Source: Hodarchaeum sp048939725 (GTDB lineage: Archaea > Asgardarchaeota > Heimdallarchaeia > Hodarchaeales > Hodarchaeaceae). From it: 8,635 bases of DNA. The notes beneath the pieces are model-generated. The model ran no database searches. It was not told where the DNA came from and saw only the letters and a list, made by a program, of their open reading frames with translations. The stretch is from assembly GCA_048939725.1 (NCBI GenBank), contig JBHLPG010000162.1:1-8635 (forward strand). The letters are read 5' to 3'. A program made the position numbers and the translations under genes. Positions 1 through 5,939 of this stretch are shown here, one piece after another; position 1 is the first letter of the stretch, and each line of letters starts with the position of its first letter.

Positions 1-180
1 CAACAAAGAAGCAACCATTCGTAAAAGGGTGGATTTTCCTGAACCATTGGGACCTAGCAGTAATATTGAGTCCCCCTCAGAAATTGTTAGGGAGAGATCA
101 TCGATTACTCTAATGCTAAGGCTTGCTTTCCAAATTCGGTAAATTTTACTTACATTTTGAATTTTAATTTCTTCACCCAA
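1..180 (-). CDS. ABC transporter ATP-binding protein, N-terminal part (runs off the window)
   Basis: This is the first 60 codons of an ABC-type ATPase that would energise a membrane transporter from the cytoplasmic face. The visible protein has the usual start of the fold, with strand KIQNVSKIY and aromatic residues Y14/W17 near where the A-loop is expected. A clear Walker A motif, GPNGSGKS, lies at residues 43-50, followed by TLLRMVASLL. The rest (Q-loop, signature, Walker B) lies outside the window, so the substrate cannot be guessed. The start is inferred as TTG at 178-180, because an in-frame TGA lies four codons upstream (190-192) and no ATG or GTG fits. A GGATGA element at 191-196 stands 10 nt before it. 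The gene is divergent from the secreted-protein gene at 287. The type of ATPase is certain; the exact start is less so. Confidence 0.92.
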   Translation of the reverse strand, partial: MGEEIKIQNVSKIYRIWKASLSIRVIDDLSLTISEGDSILLLGPNGSGKSTLLRMVASLL

Positions 181-286
181 TGTTTCTAATCATCCTAAAC
201 TATGGTATTATTAAGTAATTCTTCACAGGAGGTATGCTCACTTAAGAATAGAAAGAGTTTTTTCCTCAAAGGAGAATGTGGTCATA
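181..286. promoter_or_regulatory. Divergent intergenic region with weak promoter signals and an orphan AGGAGG
   Basis: This AT-rich spacer separates the leftward ABC ATPase gene from the rightward secreted-protein gene. A tattattaag stretch around 206-215 could act as a TATA element for either direction; on the minus strand it would place transcription start near 185, almost leaderless. On the plus strand a GGAG at 271-274 lies 12 nt before ATG 287. A second, stronger AGGAGGT at 227-233 is followed at once by ATG CTC ACT TAA (234-245), which is too short to be a gene and too close to be a normal start. None of these elements is strong enough to call with certainty. Confidence 0.35.
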
Positions 287-1111
287 ATGAGATCAAACTC
301 TAAAGTCTTTACTCTCTTAATTATTCTCCTTTTATTCAGTCTATTTAATCCTCTCAAAGAATCTGTTCCATCGCCAAGGTCAAAACAACGCCTGATACCG
401 TTCATTGGAATGGTTATTGATTATAAACTAAATGTATTAATTGATAAAATTATTCCAGTCATAGCAAACTGGACTGTGACTTGGGAACAATATAATAAGA
501 CTACCCCGAGTGTTTTTATATCAAATCTTACGATCCAGTCCCTTTATATTACACTATTTACCTTTAGAGATCAGGAGTCAGGAATAATAATTGAAAATAT
601 AACATCCCGTCAAGTTTTATTTGTAAATCTCACAGATACTACATTTTTACGACTATTGTATAATGTCTATTATTCTCCAAATCTGCCAAATTATTCACCA
701 TTTTATATCAACACCACAGGGATAAGTATTGGTGATCATATCAATGTCTATAGTTTTAATATGACCGTTATATCAACCAATCGGACACGTGTGGCTGATT
801 TTGGATGGCGAAACGTTTGGATTATTCAAACAAGGGCAACTGACACTAATGTAGATCACTTTATTCGCTTAATTTATGACAACAGGACTGGAGTATTAGT
901 GGGGGGAAGAATTGAAACACGGTGGTTTAATGGTAATGTCACTACTAGAGAATATGAAGTGGATATACTCTGTCAAAATACCAACGCACTTGAACGACAT
1001 CTCATAAAAATTGAAACAAATAGAATATTGGTTATTCTGGTGAGTTGTATCCCAATTATCCCATCACTTGTCAAGATCATGCGAATGAGAGAAATTAAAG
1101 GAGGATTATAG
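287..1111 (+). CDS. Secreted, C-terminally anchored surface protein with many N-glycosylation sequons
   Basis: This 274-residue protein is of no family I recognise. The N-terminus looks like a signal peptide or signal anchor: a short basic stretch (MRSNSK) and then a hydrophobic core at about residues 8-20. A hydrophobic segment at about 246-264 followed by a basic tail (KIMRMREIKGG) looks like a C-terminal membrane anchor with its end in the cytoplasm. The roughly 220 residues between carry eleven N-x-S/T sites (N61, N70, N80, N104, N114, N135, N142, N158, N165, N199, N217); the N135 site is followed by Pro and is unlikely to be used. This is what an archaeal glycosylated cell-surface protein should look like. 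I chose ATG 287; GTG 278 in the same frame adds MVI but sits only 3 nt from GGAG (271-274), whereas ATG 287 sits 12 nt away, so both spacings are imperfect. A T5 run at 1115-1119 follows the stop. The function is unknown. Confidence 0.85.
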   Translation: MRSNSKVFTLLIILLLFSLFNPLKESVPSPRSKQRLIPFIGMVIDYKLNVLIDKIIPVIANWTVTWEQYNKTTPSVFISNLTIQSLYITLFTFRDQESGIIIENITSRQVLFVNLTDTTFLRLLYNVYYSPNLPNYSPFYINTTGISIGDHINVYSFNMTVISTNRTRVADFGWRNVWIIQTRATDTNVDHFIRLIYDNRTGVLVGGRIETRWFNGNVTTREYEVDILCQNTNALERHLIKIETNRILVILVSCIPIIPSLVKIMRMREIKGGL

Positions 1112-1160
1112 ATCTTTTTGGGTGTATGAATTAAACTTCCACTAGCTTTTCATTCTATTA

Positions 1161-1409
1161 TCAACTTGCATTTAAAGAAATGACGGGAGGATTAGTAAAA
1201 AAAGTATGACGGATTGTGTCTTGAAAACTTTCCATAGTGAAATTGTTACCTGCTTCATCATGTATAATAAAATGAGCCTCAGAAACAAGTACTTCAAATA
1301 CATCGTAAGCCATAGTAGGGTAGAAGGAATTTCCAGTGAAAGCTCCTAATGGAATAATCTGATGTGAATTGTCTGATGTTTCTCTTTCCAAATAGTAGTA
1401 AGTAGGCAT
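1161..1409 (-). CDS. Small orphan protein, 82 residues, unknown function
   Basis: This is a possible real small gene in the 439-base stretch between the surface-protein gene and the permease gene. The protein is soluble-looking and acidic, with an aromatic start (MPTYYYLERE), no membrane segment, no cysteine and no motif I know. Three things favour it. Third codon positions are A/T-rich as in the neighbouring genes. The composition is balanced, without the Leu/Ile/Ser skew of shadow frames. A TATA-like attatatc (about 1447-1454) lies where it would start transcription near 1423, with a modest GGGA-type purine stretch before the ATG. Against it, the Shine-Dalgarno site is weak and no homology can be asserted. 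The gene lies 141 bp downstream of the permease stop on the same strand, probably as a separate unit. Confidence 0.45.
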   Translation of the reverse strand: MPTYYYLERETSDNSHQIIPLGAFTGNSFYPTMAYDVFEVLVSEAHFIIHDEAGNNFTMESFQDTIRHTFFTNPPVISLNAS

Positions 1410-1522
1410 TTTTTATGATCTTCCCTTGATAAGCTGATAGATAACTGATATAATTCCTCTTAATGGAGTAAGAAGAAAACATCAGATAATATCTCGAGAA
1501 TATCACATACGAAATTTCCTTC

Positions 1523-1537
1523 AAAGTAAAAAACAAA
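1523..1537 (-). terminator. T-rich terminator after the permease gene
   Basis: Reading the minus strand past the permease stop, a TCCTCCTTTG sequence is followed by TTTTTTACTTT, 14-28 nt after the stop. Archaeal termination mostly needs only such U-rich tracts, so this is a likely 3' end for the ATPase-permease transcript. No stem is needed or seen. Confidence 0.5.
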
Positions 1538-1550
1538 GGAGGACGCTGAA

Positions 1551-3959
1551 TTAATACACCATACGACTGTAAAGCATGTCAGGAAGGGACTTACGCCAAG
1601 TTCTCCAAGCAATGAGAATAGTTGACAACAAGACACAAAGACCCATGATAATAAAGAGATAAAACCACAGTTCTAATGGAACAACTGCTGGAAGATATAA
1701 ATCAGGGAGAATAAAGTCATATGTTGGCTTTAATAATACGATACTCAGAGGAGCCCCTATGAGAAAACCAAAAATTCCATAAATTAGGTTTTCGATGAAT
1801 ATTAGTTTTAGAATCGTTCTTCTTTTAGATCCCATTGCTCGTAAAGCTAGAAATTCCATTTCACGTTCCATCATAGCAAGAGACATACTCGAAAATGTGA
1901 ACAAAACGAGCGTAGCTAAACCTAATATTGCTACAAGCATTAATATTTGTAAGAACATGCTTAATAATTCCATTATCGTCTGTTTGGCCTCATTACTATC
2001 AACGTAGGCATAAGGCTGGAATTCCTCTTGAATGAGTTTTTTTATCTCTGTTTTTTGGGTTATCGATAAGGTTTCTTCAAAATCAATTACGAAGGCGGTT
2101 ACATTTTCAGAGATTCCAATTTGCTGAACGTCTTGAAAATAGTATTCAATTCCTTCAATAGTCCAAAAAATAGTATTTTCTGCTATTTCACCAGTGACTC
2201 CTGCTATTTCAACACTAATATTCGATTGTAAATCAAAACTTAAGGAAATTTCATCTCCAGGGTTTTTCTCTAAATCTTTTGCCAGATTACTACCTAAAAG
2301 AATATTATTGTTGTTGATAACTTCAACTCCGACTATGACATTATAATCTCTTAATGATGAATTTTCATGAAAAGCCTGTAAGGGAATCCTTTGATCCCTA
2401 ATCCAGACAGATGTATATATAAAACCTTCTACTGCAGAAATATCTGGTACATTCTCCTGAATCCACTTTTTAATTTCCATTTCTGCTATTGGTTTCGCTA
2501 AGAGTATTTTTGCGTCGTATTTTTCATAGTAGGCGTAATTTTGGTTCAGTGCATATATATAATCGAAGAATAAACTTGAAGAGACAACCAGAATAACCAT
2601 GGACGCTGCCACAACTATAGCTGTAGAAAATGATCGTCTTTTATTCATAAAAACAGATCTAAGTGGTATCTTGGAGACAAGTCTTCTAAAAATTCCTATC
2701 TTACGTAACATTCGCTCCAATAGTGGTTCTGTGCCTAGTAAACTTGTTGAATAGGGAGCACGTAACGCTTCATGAGGAGTTAATTGCAAAATCGGTAAAG
2801 TGGCTAGTATAGAACATAAGAAGATTAATATCAAAGCTAAAAGAGTTATTCCAATCCAATTTATAGGATTAGAAGAAACTGTAACAATAATTAATCCAAA
2901 GACACTAACTCCTACATTGACAAGTAAAAATGTAGTGATAGTTGCTCCAATCCACCCCAATATAATACCAAATAGACCTAATATCAAACCAAAACTAATG
3001 TAATGACTAAGGATTGCGCGGTTTTCTGCGCCTAGTGCACCATACAAACCAATATGACTCCGTTGTGCCATTATCAGCTTACTTAGAGAATTATAAATTG
3101 CGATAGACCCAACAATCAACGAGAAAAGCCCAAATACAAATCCAATTTTCTCCATTGCATCAGTTCGTAACTCTAGCCAGCCTCGTTCCATTGATTCATC
3201 CCAATAGATCACGCTTTGAATTCTATCCTCACCTAATACAGAGGAAAGAACTTGATCTGCCTTTTTATTTGCCTGATTTGCCCTTTCTTGAGTTTTAACT
3301 AAAACCTCATTTATGCCAGTTAGATTAAACTTCTGATGTAGCATTTCAAGGGGCATATAGAGAATACATAATTCCCCAAAGGTTATAACATTTGTTTGTT
3401 CATCTACTACGAAAACATACTCACTATCAGCAACAAATCCTGCTATTGAAACATTTACAGTAGAATTTCTAAAGAAAATCGAGATTTCGTCCTTTAATTT
3501 TGCTTGTGCCCCCAGAAGGATAATATCTCCAAAATGCTGTTCCACTAGCACTTGATCCTCAGACAGCTCCTCACTCCCTGTCCGAAGATATAATTGATTA
3601 ATCTTGGTATTTTCGAAATTTATGCCAATAAGATATGCTTTATGGATCTTATTGTTGTGAACTACTGTAGCATATTCGAAAATTCGTCCTTCTAAATCGG
3701 TTACCCCTGTTGCCTTCTTTTGAGACTCATTGAGAAGGGATTCTATTTCACTTTCAGGCATATATTCTGTTAAGCGTATCCTTAAATCAGCATTGTTGAG
3801 TTGCCGATTAGTTTCTGCTATTGATGCCATGGCTGAGTCTTTTAAATTAATCAAACCAAGACCTAATGTAAGAGCTAAAAATACTGTAAGAATAATCAAA
3901 CTAGAACGGAATTTATTGAACCTGATCTCCCTAAAGATTTTTTTCGTCAGTATTTTCAA
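1551..3959 (-). CDS. ABC transporter permease, duplicated MacB/FtsX type
   Basis: This 802-residue membrane protein is the permease partner of the ATPase encoded just upstream. It has two similar halves. Half one has a membrane segment at about 19-38, a large extracytoplasmic domain (about 40-270, MacB_PCD-like), and then three segments (about 272-295, 318-345, 366-392) forming an FtsX domain. Half two repeats this: a segment at 445-466, an outer domain at 467-663, and FtsX segments at 665-693, 718-745 and 765-785. The cytoplasmic loop motifs that contact the ATPase are visible in both halves (GALGAENRAIL at 307-317, RAMGSKRRTIL at 707-717). Proteins of this layout act in mechanotransmission or in extraction and export of lipids, lipoproteins or peptides, rather than in nutrient uptake. 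The start is TTG at 3957-3959: the codon before it is TGA, and GAGGTG (3967-3972) lies 7 nt upstream. The substrate is unknown. Confidence 0.93.
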   Translation of the reverse strand: MKILTKKIFREIRFNKFRSSLIILTVFLALTLGLGLINLKDSAMASIAETNRQLNNADLRIRLTEYMPESEIESLLNESQKKATGVTDLEGRIFEYATVVHNNKIHKAYLIGINFENTKINQLYLRTGSEELSEDQVLVEQHFGDIILLGAQAKLKDEISIFFRNSTVNVSIAGFVADSEYVFVVDEQTNVITFGELCILYMPLEMLHQKFNLTGINEVLVKTQERANQANKKADQVLSSVLGEDRIQSVIYWDESMERGWLELRTDAMEKIGFVFGLFSLIVGSIAIYNSLSKLIMAQRSHIGLYGALGAENRAILSHYISFGLILGLFGIILGWIGATITTFLLVNVGVSVFGLIIVTVSSNPINWIGITLLALILIFLCSILATLPILQLTPHEALRAPYSTSLLGTEPLLERMLRKIGIFRRLVSKIPLRSVFMNKRRSFSTAIVVAASMVILVVSSSLFFDYIYALNQNYAYYEKYDAKILLAKPIAEMEIKKWIQENVPDISAVEGFIYTSVWIRDQRIPLQAFHENSSLRDYNVIVGVEVINNNNILLGSNLAKDLEKNPGDEISLSFDLQSNISVEIAGVTGEIAENTIFWTIEGIEYYFQDVQQIGISENVTAFVIDFEETLSITQKTEIKKLIQEEFQPYAYVDSNEAKQTIMELLSMFLQILMLVAILGLATLVLFTFSSMSLAMMEREMEFLALRAMGSKRRTILKLIFIENLIYGIFGFLIGAPLSIVLLKPTYDFILPDLYLPAVVPLELWFYLFIIMGLCVLLSTILIAWRTWRKSLPDMLYSRMVY

Positions 3960-3966
3960 TCATCCG

Positions 3967-3972
3967 CACCTC
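3967..3972 (-). promoter_or_regulatory. Strong Shine-Dalgarno site that fixes a TTG start for the permease
   Basis: The minus strand reads GAGGTG, then seven bases, then TTG (3957-3959). A nearby ATG at 3961-3963 is in another frame and reaches a stop within a few codons, and an in-frame TGA directly precedes the TTG. The TTG is therefore the only workable start. The site lies within the 17-bp gap after the ATPase stop, so translation of the two genes may be coupled. Confidence 0.75.
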
Positions 3973-3976
3973 TGCA

Positions 3977-4681
3977 TTAATTTACAGATGAACGATCTTC
4001 AACAGATTCAATCTGTCCATCTTGAAGATGAAATACCCGTTCTGCTTTTTTGGTAATGCTAATATCGTGAGACACAACAATATATGTCCCACCAAATTCC
4101 TCATTGAGGTCTTTCATGAGCTCTGCAATCTTCTGTCCAGTAATATAATCCAAATTTCCTGTTGGTTCATCAGCAACAATAATTTCGGGATTCTTAACGA
4201 GGGCTCGAGCTATAGCCACCCTCTGCTGTTCTCCTCCAGAAAGTTGGCTTGGAAAACGCTCAGTCTTATCCCCTAATCCAACACTAGATAATATTTCATT
4301 GGATCGGTGTTTAACATCTTTTCTATCCCCTTTAAATTCTAGTGCTAAAGCGACATTTTCCCAAGCCCGAAGAGAAGGAATGAGATTGAAGAATTGAAAG
4401 ATCCAACCAACACTATTTCTACGGTATTTTCCTAGTTGGCCAGCTCCCCATTGGGTAATTTCTTCTCCCTTAACCTTTATACTACCCTTAGTTGGAGAAT
4501 CAATCCCTCCGATTTGGTTAAGTAATGTAGTTTTCCCGGAACCTGATGGACCGAGAACCACAATAAATTCACCCTCATACACTTCCATTGAAATACCGCG
4601 TAAAGCGTGAACAATATGGTCTCCTAATGTAAATTCACGATGTAAATTCTTTACATTAACCATAGATTCTTTAACTGCCAT
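3977..4681 (-). CDS. ABC transporter ATP-binding protein, LolD/MacB type
   Basis: This 234-residue cytoplasmic ATPase powers the permease at 1551-3959. All working motifs are present: Walker A GPSGSGKT (44-51), Q-loop glutamine Q96 in FQFFNL, signature LSGGE (147-151) followed by QQRVAIARAL, Walker B IIVADEP (167-173), D-loop GNLD (175-178) and H-loop H205 in SHD. The phrase DEPTGNLD and the FQFFNLIPSLRAWENV stretch are typical of the LolD/MacB/FtsE subgroup, which pairs with FtsX-fold permeases. The length is normal for the family. ATG 4679-4681 has no good Shine-Dalgarno site: AAGGA lies about 16 nt upstream and the leader looks short. M7 (4661-4663) is an alternative start with no better signal. 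The gene is divergent from the HTH regulator and probably under its control. Confidence 0.95.
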   Translation of the reverse strand: MAVKESMVNVKNLHREFTLGDHIVHALRGISMEVYEGEFIVVLGPSGSGKTTLLNQIGGIDSPTKGSIKVKGEEITQWGAGQLGKYRRNSVGWIFQFFNLIPSLRAWENVALALEFKGDRKDVKHRSNEILSSVGLGDKTERFPSQLSGGEQQRVAIARALVKNPEIIVADEPTGNLDYITGQKIAELMKDLNEEFGGTYIVVSHDISITKKAERVFHLQDGQIESVEDRSSVN

Positions 4682-4807
4682 TTTTAAGTCTCATTATTCC
4701 TTTTTATTTTGATCATATACTACTGAGTAAAAGTTTAATGTTTTTAACAAAAAATTTTGTGCTGGATATATCAGGGAGTTTATAAACAAATCATATGAGG
4801 AAACCTT
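4682..4807. promoter_or_regulatory. Shared divergent promoter with inverted repeats, candidate operator
   Basis: This 126-bp spacer serves the transporter operon (left) and the HTH regulator (right). On the plus strand TTTATAAA (4779-4786), inside the perfect 10-base palindrome GTTTATAAAC (4778-4787), makes a good TATA box. Its usual 25-nt reach puts transcription start near ATG 4808. An alternative box, GATATATC (4765-4772), also an 8-base palindrome, would leave a short leader that includes the GAGG Shine-Dalgarno at 4797-4800, 7 nt before the ATG. Upstream lies a perfect inverted repeat ACAAAA-AA-TTTTGT (4747-4760), a plausible operator. For the leftward transcript the box is less clear; a tatatg stretch near 4714-4719 is possible. 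Confidence 0.55.
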
Positions 4808-5467
4808 ATGCGGAAAGTTACAGTTGAATTCAGTCCTAAATTATTATCTCAATTCTTCCCAAAAGCTTTTTTTGAGTCTTGCGAACGTGTTGAAGCAAAG
4901 GCAATATTAAAATATGATTTAGGTAAGGGGGTAAAAGTTGTAGTCAGTGAAATCCAAATGAAACCAAATTTTACCATTGATGATCTATTAATCCCTCATA
5001 CAGTAGATTTATCTATCCTTGATGTTAAAACGAAGAGTAAAGATGTATATGAGTGTATAATAAAAACAGAATACAGGGATGAGACCCTAGAATTTGGTAA
5101 GTGGTTTGACTTAAAGAATATCATTTTTGACCTTCCAGCATCTATCACAGAGGAAAAGTTCACATTTTCATTTATTGGTGATACAGAGTCAATAAAGGAA
5201 TTATTACAACTTATTGAGACATTAGGCCATATAAAAATTAAATCTGTCCAGAATTATCCTTTTTCTGATATAGATCTTTTGGCATCTTTAACTGAACGTC
5301 AAAAAGAAATCATTTCATTAGCTAAAACAACAGGATATTATGACATACCAAGAAAAATTAGTACTGAAGACCTATCAGAAAAATTAGGTATATCAAAATC
5401 AACATTAATTGAACACATAAGAAAAGCTGAAAACAGAATTGTTTCGTCTATTTTCAGAGGTATTTAA
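4808..5467 (+). CDS. Bat-type (HTH_10) transcriptional regulator
   Basis: This 219-residue archaeal DNA-binding regulator ends in a Bat-type HTH_10 domain at about residues 161-215. That segment runs LTERQKEII, a G-Y-Y-D-I-P-R turn, STEDLSEKLGISKSTLIEHIRKAE and then IVSSI, the standard layout of this family named after the haloarchaeal bacterio-opsin activator. Residues 1-155 form a mixed alpha/beta domain with no cysteine cluster or ligand motif that I recognise; it is the likely sensing or dimerising part. ATG 4808 has GAGG 7 nt upstream. Its place opposite the ABC transporter operon, with inverted repeats between them, suggests that it controls that operon and itself. Regulators next to LolD/FtsX-type exporters often respond to envelope stress or the exported compound, but nothing in the sequence identifies the signal. 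Confidence 0.9.
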   Translation: MRKVTVEFSPKLLSQFFPKAFFESCERVEAKAILKYDLGKGVKVVVSEIQMKPNFTIDDLLIPHTVDLSILDVKTKSKDVYECIIKTEYRDETLEFGKWFDLKNIIFDLPASITEEKFTFSFIGDTESIKELLQLIETLGHIKIKSVQNYPFSDIDLLASLTERQKEIISLAKTTGYYDIPRKISTEDLSEKLGISKSTLIEHIRKAENRIVSSIFRGI

Positions 5468-5552
5468 AACTATTAATTCTGATAGAACAATAGTTAGGTA
5501 GAATTCCCACTGCATATATAGTGAATCCTAAAATCCGACTTTGTGGAGGCAT

Positions 5553-5575
5553 CTATTTCCTTTATTTTAGTTTTA
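5553..5575 (+). terminator. T-rich tract after the HTH regulator gene
   Basis: About 85 nt past the regulator stop, the plus strand runs CTATTTCCTTTATTTTAGTTT, a broken T-rich tract of the kind archaeal RNA polymerase terminates at. It lies just before the histone gene's own trailer, so the two convergent transcripts probably end close together in 5553-5600. Confidence 0.4.
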
Positions 5576-5593
5576 AAAGGAGGAGGTGACCCC
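5574..5593 (-). terminator. Pyrimidine-rich histone 3' trailer with 16S-tail-like sequence
   Basis: After the histone stop the minus strand reads GGGGTCACCTCCTCCTTTT and then A-rich DNA. The CCTCCTTTT end could terminate the histone transcript. The inner part, TCACCTCCT, is exactly the anti-Shine-Dalgarno sequence at the 3' end of archaeal 16S rRNA. On the plus strand the same bases make a perfect AGGAGGTGA site with no reading frame behind it: the only near start, GTG 5585-5587, reaches a stop after three codons. Confidence 0.4.
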
Positions 5594-5604
5594 ATAAATC
5601 GGAA

Positions 5605-5850
5605 TTACCCAATTTTTGTTTCAGCGAGTCGAATGTCCTCGCCTTTGATGGTCTTACGACCTGAATGACCAGCAATTTCGACCGCATATTTGGCGATTTC
5701 CATACCTCGCTTGGCAATAATGTCATTCAAGCTGGTAATGGCATCAGCTGAAACACGAAATGCTCCCGCATCTCTAATGAGTTTTTCGACTCTTGCGCCA
5801 GCAAAACCAGTTTTCCCTTCTGGTGCTGCTTTCTTTTTCGCTTTTGGCAT
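5605..5850 (-). CDS. Archaeal histone with a lysine-rich N-terminal tail
   Basis: This 81-residue histone-fold protein wraps and compacts DNA as dimers that stack into larger nucleoprotein particles. The core is clear: helix 1 GARVEKLIRDAG (18-29), loop 1 with RVS (32-34), the long helix 2 (about 35-60), loop 2 GRKTIK (64-69) and helix 3 EDIRLAET (71-78). Residues matching those used for dimer-dimer contact in HMfB (its H49 and D59) are kept as H62 and D72, so oligomers should form. Typical methanogen histones start directly at helix 1; this one adds about 16 residues, PKAKKKAAPEGKTGF, with five lysines, like tails known in some Asgard histones. Its codons are more GC-rich than those of its neighbours, as expected of a highly expressed gene. 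It has its own TATA box and leader. The start ATG 5848-5850 has a weak GGGA purine stretch before it. Confidence 0.96.
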   Translation of the reverse strand: MPKAKKKAAPEGKTGFAGARVEKLIRDAGAFRVSADAITSLNDIIAKRGMEIAKYAVEIAGHSGRKTIKGEDIRLAETKIG

Positions 5851-5864
5851 TTTTAATCCCTAAC

Positions 5865-5880
5865 TTCTCTTCAAAGAGAA
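5865..5880 (-). promoter_or_regulatory. Perfect hairpin in the histone leader
   Basis: The leader of the histone transcript contains TTCTCT-TTGA-AGAGAA, a 6-bp perfect stem with a 4-nt loop, ending 14 nt before the start codon. No T-run follows, so it is not a terminator. It could be an RNA structure affecting translation or stability, or a DNA operator, since the symmetric site lies just downstream of the predicted transcription start. Confidence 0.45.
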
Positions 5881-5913
5881 TCAATAAGCACGTTCATAAA
5901 AAGGATCAATCAT

Positions 5914-5926
5914 TCTTTATAAATTT
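5914..5926 (-). promoter_or_regulatory. TATA box for the histone gene
   Basis: On the minus strand an A/T-rich AAATTTATAAAGAA element holds TTTATAAA. Archaeal spacing of about 25 nt places the transcription start near 5893, giving a leader of roughly 40 nt. The element falls in the 89-bp gap after the acetyltransferase gene, so the histone gene can be transcribed separately from the operon upstream. Confidence 0.6.
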
Positions 5927-5939
5927 AACCTCTTGATTC

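Larger units (their letters stand above)
1112..1550. other. Gene-poor stretch between the surface protein and the permease
   Basis: Apart from the possible 82-residue gene, this stretch holds the T5 run after the surface-protein gene (1115-1119) and the T-rich trailer of the permease gene (1523-1537, minus strand). It also holds an AAAGGAGGAC element on the plus strand (1536-1545) with no start codon at a useful distance. An overlapping 80-codon minus-strand frame (1294-1536) has a low-complexity aromatic composition and looks like a chance frame. No RNA gene or repeat is evident. Confidence 0.5.

Noticed and set aside
1294..1536. Minus-strand frame of 80 codons overlapping the small orphan gene
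   Set aside because: Its composition is heavy in Tyr, Ser, Ile and Phe, and it overlaps the better frame for over 100 bases. It begins inside the T-rich trailer of the permease gene and has no credible ribosome-binding site.
3730..4056. Plus-strand frame of 108 codons across the ATPase-permease junction
   Set aside because: Both minus-strand genes here have firm motifs, and the plus frame is a shadow with no start signals.
5578..5680. A small plus-strand gene behind the perfect AGGAGGTGA at 5580-5588
   Set aside because: No ATG or usable TTG lies within reach. GTG 5585 stops after three codons, and an ATA-started frame gives only about 24 residues antisense to the histone gene.
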